In this document: piece after piece, positions 31,901-42,429 of the stretch
How positions within the stretch are numbered: the stretch's first letter is position 1
Layout: every line of letters starts with the position of its first letter
Source: an uncultured Arenicella sp.
Lineage (GTDB): Bacteria > Pseudomonadota > Gammaproteobacteria > Arenicellales > Arenicellaceae
Reading direction: 5' to 3'
DNA length: 64,000 nt
Assembly (NCBI GenBank): GCA_937974565.1
Contig: CALJWL010000028.1
Span: forward strand, 1 to 64,000
Made by a program: the position numbers and the translations under genes
The notes under the pieces: model-generated
Databases searched by the model: none
What the model was told of the DNA's origin: nothing
Seen by the model: only the letters and a program-made list of their open reading frames with translations

Positions 31901-32214
31901 TCGCGCTCTAAGTCAAGCGCGCAGTTAAGTGCTGTTTGCCCACCCATGGTCGGCAATAATGCGTCTGGACGTTCAACTTCGATTATTTTTTCTACCGCTT
32001 GCCAACTGATAGGCTCGATATAGGTGGCATCAGCAAACCCTGGGTCGGTCATGATTGTGGCAGGGTTCGAGTTAACCAACACAACTCGATAGCCCTCTTC
32101 TTTCAATGCTTTACAAGCTTGAACCCCAGAATAATCAAATTCGCAGGCCTGTCCAATAATGATTGGGCCAGCACCGATAATTAAGACGGTTTGAATGTCA
32201 TTACGTTTTGGCAT
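28993..32214 (-). CDS. carB: Carbamoyl-phosphate synthase, large subunit
   Basis: Makes carbamoyl phosphate for arginine and pyrimidine synthesis using ammonia passed from CarA. The 1,073-residue product equals the E. coli length. It has two homologous ATP-grasp halves, beginning [21 protein letters not shown] near residue 10 and [21 protein letters not shown] near residue 560. A C-terminal MGS-like allosteric domain starts around [18 protein letters not shown]. It lies 40 bp after carA, in operon with it and probably with greA. Confidence 0.98.
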   Translation of the reverse strand: MPKRNDIQTVLIIGAGPIIIGQACEFDYSGVQACKALKEEGYRVVLVNSNPATIMTDPGFADATYIEPISWQAVEKIIEVERPDALLPTMGGQTALNCALDLEREGVLAKYGVEMIGAKKEAIDKAEDRDQFKAAMQKIGLDIARGDIAHTMDESFDILEDLGLPVIIRPSFTMGGTGGGIAYNKEEFVEICERGLDASPTNELLIEECIFGWKEYEMEVVRDRKDNCIIICAIENFDAMGVHTGDSITVAPAQTLTDKEYQIMRDASLAVLREIGVDTGGSNVQFAIDPKTGRMIIIEMNPRVSRSSALASKATGFPIAKVAAKLAVGYTLDELRNEITGGLTPASFEPSIDYVVTKIPRFDFVKFPQADSTLTTQMKSVGEAMAIGRTFQESLQKAMRSLEIGSHGFEPQLVGLEGESRAQRLSEALRVPKADRLWYIGQAFREGLSVKDVHEATGIEPWFLAEIEDLIATESLVSRTSLSSLTADQVFSWKRKGFSDVRLSEILGVSEDQFRAKRHALDVRPVYKRVDSCAAEFSTATAYMYSTYEHECEAEPETTKKIMVLGGGPNRIGQGIEFDYCCVHAAMALREDGYQTIMVNCNPETVSTDYDTSDRLYFEPLTLEDVLEIVHKEDPTGVIVQYGGQTPLKLARPLKAEGTRIIGTSPKAIHDAEDREEFQALLNRLNLKQPPNRIASSEETALSLAEEVGYPLVVRPSYVLGGRAMEIVHDSASLKNYMHSAIQVSNESPVLLDRFLNDAIEVDVDAICDGKRVVIGAIMEHIEEAGVHSGDSACSLPPFSLSEEIKTELREQTKKMALALNVIGLMNVQFAIKGNTIYVLEVNPRASRTVPFVSKATSRPLAKVAALCMAGKSLDEQGIDDEIVPDYYSVKEAVFPFVKFPGVDTLLGPEMKSTGEVMGVGRTFGEAYDKSQQGSGSVIPQTGTALFSVRNSDKEAAIELAKYLSGAGFNIVATRGTAAAFEAAGIQVKAVNKVAEGRPHIVDMIIDDQADLVINTTSTTGSVRDSYTIRREALMHKVTYSTNISSARAMVAAHKALCEMRVSKLQDLHESLK

Positions 32215-32254
32215 TTCTATCTTCCTAATCTTGTTTAAGCAAAATGGGGCGTGT

Positions 32255-33403
32255 CTATCGACCTGCTTGCATTAATTTAATAAATCGTTCGAACAGCGGC
32301 GCCACATCACGTGGACCAGGGCTGGCTTCAGGGTGCCCTTGAAACGAAAAGGCCGGAACATCAGTACGAGTAATGCCTTGAATAGTGCCATCAAACAAAG
32401 AGCGATGCGTGACTTCAACGTTGTCCGGCAACCCCTTTTCCTTCACCGCAAAACCGTGATTTTGGCTTGTGATCATGACCTTTTTACTGGCCAAATCTTG
32501 CACTGGATGATTTGCACCGTGGTGCCCGAATTTCATTTTTTCGGTCTGAGCATTTGAGGCTAAGGCCAAAATTTGATGCCCAAGACAAATACCAAAGATG
32601 GGTTTACCCGCCGCAATGATTTCTTTCGTCGCGTCAATAGCATAATCACACGGCTCGGGGTCTCCGGGGCCGTTTGATAGAAACACACCATCGGGGTTTT
32701 CAGCCAGCACATCGGCAGCTGGCGTTTTAGCGGGAACCACAATTACCTCACAACCCAACTCCACTAAGATTCGCAAAATGTTGTGCTTTACCCCAAAATC
32801 ATACGCGACAACCTTAAATTGCCCATTGGGTTTATTTTCATAACCACTTTCGAGAGACCAGACCGCTTGTTCCCATTGATAAGCGTCTTGGGTGGTCACT
32901 TCTTGGGCTAAATCCATACCTTTAAGGCCAGGAAAACCCTGAGCGGCTTTGACCGCTTTTTCTGCATCGTCTTGACCAACAAAGTTTGCGGCTATCAAGC
33001 ACCCATTTTGCGCTCCTTTTTCACGCAAAATTCGAGTCAACTTCCGAGTGTCGATGTCGGCAATGGCGATGGTATTATTTTCCTTAAGATAGTCGTCCAA
33101 ATTTTGAGTGTTACGCCAATTGTTTGCCAAGCGCGGAAGATCACGAATGATCAGCCCCGCTGCATGCACTTGGTCAGACTCGGTGTCTTCAACCGTGGTG
33201 CCCGTGTTACCAATGTGCGGATACGTTAAGGTTACTATCTGCTTAGAATAAGAAGGGTCAGTTAAAATTTCTTGATAACCCGTCATTGAAGTGTTGAATA
33301 CCACTTCTCCAACGGATTGCCCTTCTGCACCAATGGACTGCCCCCAAAAGAGCGTTCCGTCTTCTAATGCCAGTAGTGCTGTGTGCTTAGCAGATGTGTT
33401 CAC
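32255..33403 (-). CDS. carA: Carbamoyl-phosphate synthase, small (glutamine amidotransferase) subunit
   Basis: Hydrolyses glutamine and passes ammonia to CarB. The 382-residue product starts at GTG 33403. It has the N-terminal CPSase domain ([14 protein letters not shown]...[18 protein letters not shown]) and the class I amidotransferase domain with [10 protein letters not shown], the nucleophile segment [13 protein letters not shown] and the HPEASPGP histidine/glutamate segment. The upstream region to the dapB terminator is about 115 bp and should carry the promoter; I could not identify an Arg box or attenuator in it. Confidence 0.98.
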   Translation of the reverse strand: MNTSAKHTALLALEDGTLFWGQSIGAEGQSVGEVVFNTSMTGYQEILTDPSYSKQIVTLTYPHIGNTGTTVEDTESDQVHAAGLIIRDLPRLANNWRNTQNLDDYLKENNTIAIADIDTRKLTRILREKGAQNGCLIAANFVGQDDAEKAVKAAQGFPGLKGMDLAQEVTTQDAYQWEQAVWSLESGYENKPNGQFKVVAYDFGVKHNILRILVELGCEVIVVPAKTPAADVLAENPDGVFLSNGPGDPEPCDYAIDATKEIIAAGKPIFGICLGHQILALASNAQTEKMKFGHHGANHPVQDLASKKVMITSQNHGFAVKEKGLPDNVEVTHRSLFDGTIQGITRTDVPAFSFQGHPEASPGPRDVAPLFERFIKLMQAGR

Positions 33404-33711
33404 GTAAATACCTGTCGAAGGTTAGCGTTCATAGATTAGGTTGTCGCGATGAAGACATGCTCGTAAAGCCAATTCAGTTCAAGTTATACAAAATCAGTTC
33501 ATTCCGACAAATTTTACTTAAAAAAAGGGAGAAGCCCTTAACGTTGGGCTTCTCCCTTTTCGGAATCAGTTATTGGCTTTTTGGGTGGCCTTTTCATCGG
33601 GGCGTATTCTAAGCGAAAGGCTTTAACATATGCAATCTGAAACGGCCTTAAAACGGTAATAATTAGTGCAATGGCTAATAGCCATTGTAAACTTACGCAA
33701 CTCAATTGTTC
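33404..33711. other. 308-bp region between dapB and carA
   Basis: It holds the dapB terminator hairpin (33523-33560) and the presumed carA promoter and leader on the minus strand. No gene. A TGTATAACT segment on the minus strand near 33482-33490 is a weak -10 candidate only. Confidence 0.45.
33518..33562 (-). terminator. Rho-independent terminator of dapB
   Basis: A perfect 15-bp stem (AAAAGGGAGAAGCCC at 33523-33537 and GGGCTTCTCCCTTTT at 33546-33560) with an 8-base loop. On the minus strand it is followed by a run of T. It lies about 150 bp past the dapB stop and insulates carA. Confidence 0.9.
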
Positions 33712-34569
<858 letters not shown>

Positions 34570-34644
34570 TTAATAGTAAATAGGAGGCAATAAAAACATG
34601 AAAGCGGCTGTGTAAATATCTAAACATAGAACTACAAAAACACA

Positions 34645-35979
34645 CTATCTGAAAACGTCTTTAATTTTACCGAGCATACCTTCGTCTTGCGCTGGCACCT
34701 CAGAATTATGACGCTCAATTTGGTCTGGGTCGACCAACATACCCAATTCTTTACACGCGTTCATCATGCCATAAACTAAAGCGCGACTTTCACCGGTTTT
34801 TTGCATCAGACTGTAAGCACTTTCTGGTGCCACAAATAACATGGTAGTGATTTTCAGTAACGCATTATCAAGCTCAAGTAGTTCGAAGTGAGGCCAAGAC
34901 TTCAACATAAATTCATGATTATCGGCAACGTCATCATCCAGCTTTTCATTACGACCAATCAGGGTGTTAACCCATATTAAACGCTCTAAAGGGTAGGTAT
35001 TCATATCTGTTGATGGCCGCCACTTTGCAGGAATATCAACACTGGTCAACTCCTTATTACGCATTGCTTTGATCCATTTTCCAGGCTCTCTAGACGAATA
35101 GACTTTGCGCTCAGATGGCTTGATAAAAAACAGCGTGTGCGAGCCAGCAAGCACCTCTTGTTCTGACATCCACAGTTCTGTTTTATTATCAACCGTTGTG
35201 CCCGCCGCAATTTTCCCACGAACTTCTTGACGCTCTTTGGCTGCTAATTCAGGCAATTCAAGTTCTGACGGTGTTTCCACCGTTTGTGAGCGAACATCGT
35301 CAAACTCTGAATCACTCAACTCCCAAGCATCCAGAGAGTTTGTTTCGATAACCAACACGCTATTAGAGCCACTACTCTCATCGTCGGTGACCAACACAAC
35401 GGCTTGAGGAGTCCCATCATCATCGTCGTCGTTAAACCCTTTAACGTCATCAACCACTTTCACGTAATCACTGTTGGTGAAACTGTGATAATCAATGCTC
35501 ATTTTATCTAATGAGAAATTGTAATCCGAGGCATCTGAAAAGCTACGTGATACCTCTTCATCCTCATCAATGTCGTCTTCAACGTCATCACCATCCCCAA
35601 TCTCTAAAGAAATTTTTGTGGGTAACACTCGCTGATCTTCAAATAACTCTTCGGCCACTGTATCAAAACTAAGTTGGGCCATACCGTCCTTAAAATCACT
35701 CCATTGAACTGGCCGCAGCAAATAATCATCGCCAACAAGGTTGGCGTCTTCACCTATTTTAAGCGTAGGAAGCGCAGCCATTTTTTTTTCTTCTGCTGAA
35801 AACGTGTAACCCGCATCGGCAATAATTAAATCAGCAGCTGAAAGTGGCGTATCTGGGTCTTGAATCAGCTCAACATCATAGTTGAGGTCATTCTTCACAA
35901 GGTTTAAAAAAGATTTGAACAGGATCTGTTCTTTCTTCTCAATACCTTTGAATATAAGTTTTTTAGTTGTACTGGTCAC
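34645..35979 (-). CDS. Unknown acidic protein with receiver-like N-terminus and helical C-terminus
   Basis: Not a family I recognise. The 444 residues divide in three. Residues 1-110 look like a degenerate receiver (REC) fold, with ADLIIADAGY and YLLRPVQWSDFKDGM in the places of the usual Asp loop and the Lys-Pro loop. Residues 125-260 are a very acidic linker (GDGDDVEDDIDEDEE). Residues about 275-430 form a mixed then helical domain ending in LLELDNALLKITTMLFVAPESAYSLMQKTGESRALVYGMMNACKELGML, which reads like a winged-helix region. It stands alone, 95 bp upstream of dapB. Its upstream region has a perfect 16-bp palindrome. A regulatory or adaptor role is a guess. Confidence 0.7.
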   Translation of the reverse strand: MTSTTKKLIFKGIEKKEQILFKSFLNLVKNDLNYDVELIQDPDTPLSAADLIIADAGYTFSAEEKKMAALPTLKIGEDANLVGDDYLLRPVQWSDFKDGMAQLSFDTVAEELFEDQRVLPTKISLEIGDGDDVEDDIDEDEEVSRSFSDASDYNFSLDKMSIDYHSFTNSDYVKVVDDVKGFNDDDDDGTPQAVVLVTDDESSGSNSVLVIETNSLDAWELSDSEFDDVRSQTVETPSELELPELAAKERQEVRGKIAAGTTVDNKTELWMSEQEVLAGSHTLFFIKPSERKVYSSREPGKWIKAMRNKELTSVDIPAKWRPSTDMNTYPLERLIWVNTLIGRNEKLDDDVADNHEFMLKSWPHFELLELDNALLKITTMLFVAPESAYSLMQKTGESRALVYGMMNACKELGMLVDPDQIERHNSEVPAQDEGMLGKIKDVFR

Positions 35980-36301
35980 AGTTTCGCTTGTCTACTTGGT
36001 ATGATGTACATTGTGATAAGTTTTTGAACTTTCTAGTACTTCAAACACGTGTTTGATTTCATGTGCTTGGTCTTAATTGATCTATCTAGCATAGTTTATC
36101 ACTTAGCCAATCAAAATCGATGGTCACTCAGCCTAATTCGAAAGCATTGCATCGTCGAACCAGTTTGGCATCACTAACAGCCAAGTCATCAGTGCCACAT
36201 AATGTCAAGAGTTTCAAATAACAGTGAAAATTCCACTATAACCGCTCAGTGAAATTTATATTAAATACCCGATACCGCATTAAAAAAGCAAACCTTCCGA
36301 A
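35980..36301. other. 322-bp intergenic region between lapB and the unknown acidic protein
   Basis: No gene. It is AT-rich. It holds the 16-bp palindrome at 36041-36056 and, further upstream on the minus strand, a TTGATT...TATGCT pair near 36087-36113 with only about 15 bases between, too poor to call a promoter. No terminator hairpin for lapB was found. Confidence 0.4.
36041..36056. promoter_or_regulatory. Perfect 16-bp palindrome, candidate operator
   Basis: TCAAACACGTGTTTGA is its own reverse complement. It lies 62 bp upstream of the ATG of the unknown acidic protein, where a dimeric regulator could control that gene. Confidence 0.45.
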
Positions 36302-37453
36302 TCATCGAAAACTTTCCCACTCTCCGCAATTCTGACAATACCAGTATAAAGACTTAGTATCGAATCCACACCCAGAACAAGTATACTCAATCTTTCGACT
36401 TTTTGCTCTATTCAACAACTCTTTTAGTAAGCCGGACATGCTTAATTGACTCACCATATCGGCATTTACCGCGTGGTGTAAATGGCTTGCTACTGGGCCA
36501 GACAAGCCTTCAGATTCCACTCGTTTTAAGATATGTGTTTCAGCATCAGCTTCACCAAACACATGCACCAATGCATCATACCAAGCACGAAAATCTTGGC
36601 CACGCTTTGGGATGGAAGCGGTAGAGTTCAAGTGCTTAGTGAGGCCTTCCAGATCGCCAGCCTCTTGAAAGCTTTTAATTATTTTCCCGGCGACCAACTG
36701 TTGAGCCCCTGAAGAAGAGTTGTGCAGTTGTTGCCAATAGTCAATGGCTTGCTGATATTTACCTTGCTGATAAGCAAGCTCTCCTTTGAGCAAAACAGTT
36801 CTGGAGTTATTATTTACTTCGTTGGCTGATTTTTTTAAATAGGCATGCGCCATATCAAAATCGAGGTTTTCAATGGCGATGTCGGCTAACTCACAGTAAT
36901 AATGCGACACCTGTTTTAAATACTGCGGCCGATCTGAGCGTTTGTGTTCGTTTAAAATATCAATCGCCTGCTGCCATTCTTTTTCTTGTTGATAAATCGC
37001 ACACAAGCCATTGACTGCCGCTGCATGAAACGTCTCAGAAGACTTGAGTTCATCAAACAAACCTTCAGCGCGATCAAGCCAGCCAACTTTATAATAATCT
37101 TGCGCCAACTCATAAATCGCTTCAAATCGCTGCCGCTCAGTAAGATTAGGTCGCGCAATCAAATTTTGATGCAATCGCGTTGCTCGATCTACTTGACCTT
37201 TTCTACGGAATAAGCCGCCAAGGGCTAAGTGAAGTTCAACGGTGTCATTATCGACTTCCAATGCTTTGATGAATGACTCAATTGCTTTATCGGTCTCTTC
37301 ATTTAAAAGGAAGTTCAGTCCTTTAAAATAGTCTGCGTTTACAGCCTGTTTTTTTCCTAAACCAAATCGCTGGTATAACCAGCGCATACCCAACACTCCC
37401 AATAAAAAGGCCAACGCAACGGCTGGCCAAGCCCAATGAGCGTTATCGAACAT
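36302..37453 (-). CDS. lapB: Lipopolysaccharide assembly protein LapB (TPR/rubredoxin-like)
   Basis: Inner-membrane-anchored adaptor that in E. coli regulates LPS synthesis by directing FtsH-mediated turnover of LpxC. The 383-residue product has one N-terminal membrane segment (about 5-25) and a run of TPR helices (KAIESFIKALEVDNDTVELHLALGGLFRRKGQVDRA and following). The C-terminal rubredoxin-like metal knuckle is CSGCGFDTKSLYWYCQNCGEW. It is 40 bp downstream of lapA, as in E. coli. FtsH, its known partner, is also encoded in this window. Confidence 0.96.
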   Translation of the reverse strand: MFDNAHWAWPAVALAFLLGVLGMRWLYQRFGLGKKQAVNADYFKGLNFLLNEETDKAIESFIKALEVDNDTVELHLALGGLFRRKGQVDRATRLHQNLIARPNLTERQRFEAIYELAQDYYKVGWLDRAEGLFDELKSSETFHAAAVNGLCAIYQQEKEWQQAIDILNEHKRSDRPQYLKQVSHYYCELADIAIENLDFDMAHAYLKKSANEVNNNSRTVLLKGELAYQQGKYQQAIDYWQQLHNSSSGAQQLVAGKIIKSFQEAGDLEGLTKHLNSTASIPKRGQDFRAWYDALVHVFGEADAETHILKRVESEGLSGPVASHLHHAVNADMVSQLSMSGLLKELLNRAKSRKIEYTCSGCGFDTKSLYWYCQNCGEWESFR

Positions 37454-37493
37454 CAGTAAAGGGCGTCAAACAAAAGTAGCGATCTCACTATAC

Positions 37494-37796
37494 CTACGCT
37501 TGGTCGGCCGGCGCAGCACGAAGACCTTCAACCTCTTTCTCAACTTTTTTCAATTGACGAGTCGCTCGTCCGGTTTTCAACTTCTGACCAATAAGCGAAA
37601 AGCTCATAAGCAAAGCCCCCACAAATAAGCCGATAACAAAACTGATGAGTATAACCAGCGCTAAACTCTGTTCAACTTCGACACTTGGCAATAGGTTGAT
37701 CTTGACGGGGTCAGCATTCATGATAGTAAAACTGACTGCCAGAAATACGACTGCAACCAAAACCAGAACCGTCAATATATATTTGAAATACTTCAT
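37494..37796 (-). CDS. lapA: Lipopolysaccharide assembly protein LapA
   Basis: Small inner-membrane partner of LapB. ATG 37796 is preferred (100 residues, close to the 102 of E. coli LapA); the frame is open twelve codons more, to a TTG. Two membrane segments are seen, about residues 5-25 and 44-66. Between them lies the family motif FTIMNADPVKINLL, and a coiled-coil tail (RATRQLKKVEKEVEGL) follows. It sits between ihfB and lapB, the conserved position. Confidence 0.93.
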   Translation of the reverse strand: MKYFKYILTVLVLVAVVFLAVSFTIMNADPVKINLLPSVEVEQSLALVILISFVIGLFVGALLMSFSLIGQKLKTGRATRQLKKVEKEVEGLRAAPADQA

Positions 37797-37949
37797 GAAA
37801 ATTTGAATTAAGAAAGCTAATATTAAATCCAATTAGTTCGACAGGAACCCCAATTGAACCACAAAATAACATTATTACTAGAGATGAAAAGCCGGATAAA
37901 AAAGTGCAAAGCCATCAATTAATTTTACCGACCAACGTCGACATGCATA

Positions 37950-38255
37950 CTATGAATTAACTGAATCAACACGCTCTTTGAGTTCTTTTCCGGGTTTAAA
38001 GTGAGGGGAAAATTTATCTTCCACTTCAACGGACTCACCCGTTCGTGGGTTTCGCCCTGTTCTGGCGGGCCGATAGTGCAGCGAAAAGCTGCCAAAACCT
38101 CTGATTTCTATCCGCTCACCCTCTTCAAAAGCATCAGCCATTCGATCCAAAACGGTTTTCACCGCTAACTCAACATCCCGTCGATCAAGATGCGGTTGTT
38201 TTTCTACTAGCGCCTCTATTAATTCAGAGCGTGTAATTGTAGCTGTCTTGCTCAT
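37950..38255 (-). CDS. ihfB: Integration host factor, beta subunit
   Basis: DNA-bending HU-family subunit. ATG 38255 ([12 protein letters not shown], 101 residues) is preferred over an upstream start at 38288. The fold core [17 protein letters not shown], the DNA-inserting beta arm with [10 protein letters not shown] and the ending [12 protein letters not shown] are all typical of IhfB rather than IhfA or HU. It follows rpsA, as in most gammaproteobacteria, but is separated from it by a terminator. Confidence 0.96.
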   Translation of the reverse strand: MSKTATITRSELIEALVEKQPHLDRRDVELAVKTVLDRMADAFEEGERIEIRGFGSFSLHYRPARTGRNPRTGESVEVEDKFSPHFKPGKELKERVDSVNS

Positions 38256-38609
38256 AAATACCCTATATTTTTTTTGCCCATAACTCACGCAGCACGTTTA
38301 CGTTCCTGTAAGCCTCTACCCCGCAGACCGTATCAACCAGTCTCGTGCCCGTCTACCCGAACTAGCCACCCTACAACGAGTACCTATACATTGAGTATAG
38401 AGGCGGATGGGACACACTTCAATACTAATACTTGCAAAAAGAAACCTAAGTCACTGATATTACTTCCATTAATAAAAGCACTCATGTATTAATCAAACAA
38501 TCGTACAACACGCAGGCATAAAAAAACCGCCGCAACCCGTTTCGGTTATGGCGGTTTCTATAAAGAGCATTAAAGGTTGAACTTCAATACCCTTTATTAG
38601 TAGTAAATT
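38256..38609. other. 354-bp region between rpsA and ihfB
   Basis: It holds the rpsA terminator at 38524-38557; the remaining stretch up to ihfB must carry an ihfB promoter on the minus strand. No gene. A 72-codon plus-strand open frame here has no family resemblance and runs against ihfB. Confidence 0.45.
38516..38560 (-). terminator. Rho-independent terminator of rpsA
   Basis: The stem is AAACCGCC (38524-38531) with GGCGGTTT (38550-38557). On the minus strand it is followed directly by a run of seven T. It lies about 53 bp past the rpsA stop. Confidence 0.9.
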
Positions 38610-40283
38610 TTATTTATTCAACTGCTCTTTTAGCTTCTCTGCAAGAAGGCTGCTGCCTGAAGACTCCTCAGCACCGCGGCCGTACTCTTGAATAGCCTCA
38701 CTTTCGTGTTGCGCTTCAAGTGCCTTGATTGACAATGAGATACGGCGAGTCTTACGGTCAATAGCCGTAATTTTAGATTCAACTTGATCGCCAACGCCAA
38801 ACACGCTCGAAGCATCTGCAACGTGATCACGTGAGATTTCAGCCGCACGTAAGTAACCTTCAACACCTTCAGCCACTTCAATCGTAACACCACGCGCATC
38901 CGCCTCAGTTACTTTGCCTGTGACAACAGCGCCTTTACCATTACTTGCCACGAAATCTGTAAAAGGATCACCAGAAACTTGCTTAACGCCTAGAGAAATA
39001 CGCTCACGGTCAGAATCAACCGCCAATACTACAGCTTCAAGCTCATCGCCTTTAGAATAGTTGCGGATCACTTCTTCGCCGTCTTCATTCCAAGACAAAT
39101 CGCTTAAGTGAATAAGACCATCGATATTGCCTTCTAAGCCAATAAACACACCGAAGTCTGTAATTGACTTAATGCGGCCAGTAACTTTGTCACCTTTCTT
39201 ATGAGTTGCAGCAAAGCTGTCCCATGGGTTGGCACGGCATTGCTTCATACCTAGAGAGATACGACGACGCTCTGGGTCTATTTCAAGCACGATAACTTCA
39301 ACTTCATCGTTCACCTGACAGACTTTGCTTGGGTGGATATTTTTGTTTGTCCAGTCCATTTCAGATACGTGAACAAGACCTTCAACACCGTCTTCAAGCT
39401 CAACGAAAGCACCGTAGTCAGTGATGTTCGTGACTTTACCATAATGACGAGTGTCAACCATAAAGCGGCGCGCCAGATCTTTCCATGGATCATCACCCAT
39501 TTGTTTGATACCCAGAGACACACGGGCCTTTTCTTTGTCAAACTTAAGTACTTTGGCTTCGATGTCCTGACCCACTTCTAAAATTTCAGATGGGTGTTTG
39601 ACACGCTTCCAGGCCATATCGGTGATGTGCAATAGGCCGTCGATGCCGCCTAAGTTAATGAAGGCGCCGTAATCAGTAAGGTTCTTGACGATACCTTTAA
39701 CAATTTGGCCTTCTTCAATGGTTTTAAGCAACTCTTCACGCTCAGCACCAAGTTCGTTCTCAACCACAGCGCGGCGCGACACCACAACGTTATTGCGAGC
39801 TTTGTCGATCTTAATTACTTTCAACTCAAGGTCGCGATTTTCAAGATACGCAGAATCTTTAACCGGACGTACATCAACCAAAGAGCCGGGTAGAAAAGCG
39901 CGAACGTTCTGCAGTGATACAGTGAAGCCACCTTTCACTTTGCCAGTAATTTGACCCACAACGATGTCTTCGTTTTCGTGTGCTTTTTCCAGCTCAGCCC
40001 AAACGCGTACGCGACGAGCCTTATCATGAGAAAGCTTGGTACGCCCATAACCGTCTTCAACGCTTTCAATCGCCACTTCGACAAGATCACCAATGTGTAC
40101 GTCGTACTCACCTTCAGTCTTAGCAAATTGAGATAGTGGGATTTCAGCTTCGGATTTAAGGCCTGCGGTAACAAGGACATAGTCACCGTCTACAGAAACA
40201 ACCTCGGCTTTTATCACCTCACCGACGGTCATGACAGTGTCTTTCAGGCTCTCTTCAAACATTTCAGCGAAAGATTCGCTCAT
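38610..40283 (-). CDS. rpsA: 30S ribosomal protein S1
   Basis: RNA-binding ribosomal protein needed to recruit most mRNAs. ATG 40283 ([13 protein letters not shown]) has AAAGG nine bases upstream and gives 557 residues, the E. coli length. Six S1 domains follow each other; the best preserved contain [24 protein letters not shown] and [23 protein letters not shown]. It follows cmk by 80 bp, as usual, and ends at a strong terminator. Confidence 0.98.
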   Translation of the reverse strand: MSESFAEMFEESLKDTVMTVGEVIKAEVVSVDGDYVLVTAGLKSEAEIPLSQFAKTEGEYDVHIGDLVEVAIESVEDGYGRTKLSHDKARRVRVWAELEKAHENEDIVVGQITGKVKGGFTVSLQNVRAFLPGSLVDVRPVKDSAYLENRDLELKVIKIDKARNNVVVSRRAVVENELGAEREELLKTIEEGQIVKGIVKNLTDYGAFINLGGIDGLLHITDMAWKRVKHPSEILEVGQDIEAKVLKFDKEKARVSLGIKQMGDDPWKDLARRFMVDTRHYGKVTNITDYGAFVELEDGVEGLVHVSEMDWTNKNIHPSKVCQVNDEVEVIVLEIDPERRRISLGMKQCRANPWDSFAATHKKGDKVTGRIKSITDFGVFIGLEGNIDGLIHLSDLSWNEDGEEVIRNYSKGDELEAVVLAVDSDRERISLGVKQVSGDPFTDFVASNGKGAVVTGKVTEADARGVTIEVAEGVEGYLRAAEISRDHVADASSVFGVGDQVESKITAIDRKTRRISLSIKALEAQHESEAIQEYGRGAEESSGSSLLAEKLKEQLNK

Positions 40284-40363
40284 AATTCTTACCTTTAAAG
40301 TGTAATGGGCATTGCACACATCGCACTGTTTTGAACTCGCACCCCGCCCGCCGGGGGAAAGCG

Positions 40364-41035
40364 TTAATCTATAAGATTCAGAATTCGCGTAACGACTTCA
40401 TCAATGGACAGCTCAGAAGTATCCAGCACTAGAGCGTCACCAGCTGGTTTCAGCGGCGACTCAGCTCGGCCAGAATCTCGGACATCACGCGCCTGAATCG
40501 ACTCTAACAGGCGCGCGAGGTTAACATCGAAACCTTTAGATTTCAATTGATCAAAGCGTCTTTTTGCCCTTATTTGTGCGCTCGCCGTGAGAAAGACTTT
40601 ATATTGCGCATCAGGAAAGACCGTGCTGCCCATATCTCGGCCATCCGCGACCAAACCCGGCGCCCTTCGGCACCGCTGTTGCATTTTCAGTAATGCCGCT
40701 CTCACTTCAGGTATGGGGGCTATTACGCTCGCCATTTGCCCGGCTTCGTCGGTTCTTATCGCGTCGTTGATGATTTGACCATTAATTTCTATTTGAGCAG
40801 CGTCGTTTTCTTGCACGTGACAAATAAGCTCCATTTGGTCGGCGAGTTTGACCAAGCCTACAATGTCATCACTCGCAACCCCTTCATCCTTAGCCAACCA
40901 TGCCAAACCTCGGTAAATGGCACCGCTATCAAGGTAATTCCAATCAAAACGCAATGCAATGATTTGACCTATAGTACCCTTGCCTGACCCACTCGGGCCG
41001 TCTAGGGCAAGCACTGGAACGGTGGATTCTATCAT
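40364..41035 (-). CDS. cmk: Cytidylate kinase
   Basis: Phosphorylates CMP and dCMP. The 223-residue product has the P-loop [11 protein letters not shown] at about residues 10-20, the NMP-binding segment [15 protein letters not shown] and the lid-like region [14 protein letters not shown]. It starts 2 bp after the aroA stop, so the two are translated from one message, and it precedes rpsA. Confidence 0.97.
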   Translation of the reverse strand: MIESTVPVLALDGPSGSGKGTIGQIIALRFDWNYLDSGAIYRGLAWLAKDEGVASDDIVGLVKLADQMELICHVQENDAAQIEINGQIINDAIRTDEAGQMASVIAPIPEVRAALLKMQQRCRRAPGLVADGRDMGSTVFPDAQYKVFLTASAQIRAKRRFDQLKSKGFDVNLARLLESIQARDVRDSGRAESPLKPAGDALVLDTSELSIDEVVTRILNLID

Positions 41036-41037
41036 AT

Positions 41038-42369
41038 TTAAGAGATTGCTTGAGGCGCCACGTGAAGACCAATTTTCGACGTCAGTGCCACAAAATTAGG
41101 AAACGAAGTAGCCACTGTTTCGGCACCCTTGATTGTTACTGCATCATCGGACACACCACCAGCAATGGCAAATGACATGGCAATTCGGTGATCGTGATGG
41201 CTTTCAACTTCACCACCGGCAATGACACCGCCGGTGACCACCATGCCATCACGACGCTCCTCAACTTCGACCCCAATATTACGCAAGCCTTCCACCATCA
41301 CTGAAATTCTATCCGATTCTTTGGCTCTCAATTCCTCGGCTCCTGAAACCGTGGTTACCCCTTCAGCGCATGCAGCGGCAACGCAAATCACCGGAAATTC
41401 ATCAATGGCAAGCGGAACCAGTTTGGGGTCAATATCACAGCCTTTAAGTCCAACGTAAGTTACTTGTATGTCAGCCACGGGTTCGCCACCAATGGCTCTG
41501 TGATTCAGTAGTTGAATATCAGCCCCCATGGCCTTAAGAATATCGATGACACCAGTACGAGTCGGGTTAACACAAACGTGTTCTAACGTGATTTTTGACT
41601 CTGGAATAATGGAGGCAGCGACCATAAAAAACGCCGCCGATGATATATCTGATGGAATATCGATATCCGTGGCGGTCAACTCTCCGCCACCTTTTAAGCG
41701 TATTATGCTCGCTTGATCAGTTAATTTTTCAGTCTCACAGTCGTAACCGTAAGCCTTGAGCATACGTTCGGTGTGATCACGCGTGGGGGCAGGTTCAGTG
41801 ACGCTGGTTTCACCGTCGGCGTACAAACCGGCTAATAACACAGCTGATTTAACCTGCGCGCTTGCCATAGGTAGCTTATAGTCAATGGGTTCTAACTTTT
41901 CAACGCCACGAACGTGAATCGGCGGACACCCATCTTCATCCGTCGCACACCGCGCGCCCATTGATGTCAATGGAACGGTAACTCTGCGCATAGGACGGCT
42001 TGACAACGACTCGTCACCGACAAGTTTTGATGCAAAACTCTGCGCCGCCAAAATGCCACACATCAAGCGCATAGCCGTGCCAGAATTACCCATATCCAAA
42101 TCGTTTTCAGGGGCGCTCAGCCCCCTCATACCAACGCCTGTTATGGTTAAGTCACCGTCATTCGGTCCTTGAGCGTCAACCCCCATAGCACGAAACGCAC
42201 CCAGGGTTGCCATGACGTCTTCGCCCTCAAGCAAACCGGTGATATTACTGGTGCCATTAGACAGTGATGAAAACATAACGGCACGGTGAGACATCGACTT
42301 ATCGCCAGGCACACGCAGTTTACCAGTTAGGCCGTTTTGAGCTTTTTTCGTACTTAAAACTAAACTCAT
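41038..42369 (-). CDS. aroA: 3-phosphoshikimate 1-carboxyvinyltransferase (EPSP synthase)
   Basis: Sixth step of the shikimate pathway and the glyphosate target. The 443-residue product carries LRVPGDKSMSHRAVM near the N-terminus and LDMGNSGTAMRLMCG near residue 90; the second is the phosphoenolpyruvate-binding loop. It also has the C-terminal segment ELRAKESDRISVM. It lies 60 bp after tyrA. In Pseudomonas these two activities are fused in one protein; here they are separate genes in the same order. Confidence 0.97.
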   Translation of the reverse strand: MSLVLSTKKAQNGLTGKLRVPGDKSMSHRAVMFSSLSNGTSNITGLLEGEDVMATLGAFRAMGVDAQGPNDGDLTITGVGMRGLSAPENDLDMGNSGTAMRLMCGILAAQSFASKLVGDESLSSRPMRRVTVPLTSMGARCATDEDGCPPIHVRGVEKLEPIDYKLPMASAQVKSAVLLAGLYADGETSVTEPAPTRDHTERMLKAYGYDCETEKLTDQASIIRLKGGGELTATDIDIPSDISSAAFFMVAASIIPESKITLEHVCVNPTRTGVIDILKAMGADIQLLNHRAIGGEPVADIQVTYVGLKGCDIDPKLVPLAIDEFPVICVAAACAEGVTTVSGAEELRAKESDRISVMVEGLRNIGVEVEERRDGMVVTGGVIAGGEVESHHDHRIAMSFAIAGGVSDDAVTIKGAETVATSFPNFVALTSKIGLHVAPQAIS

Positions 42370-42429
42370 TGTGATATTTTTTAGGTAATGGTTTGGGTAT
42401 AGGGTACTTTGACGGCGACGACAATTTGA

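Noticed and set aside
40340-40362. CCCC...GGGG hairpin between cmk and rpsA as a terminator
   Set aside because: It is short, has no T-run, and the two genes are normally co-transcribed.
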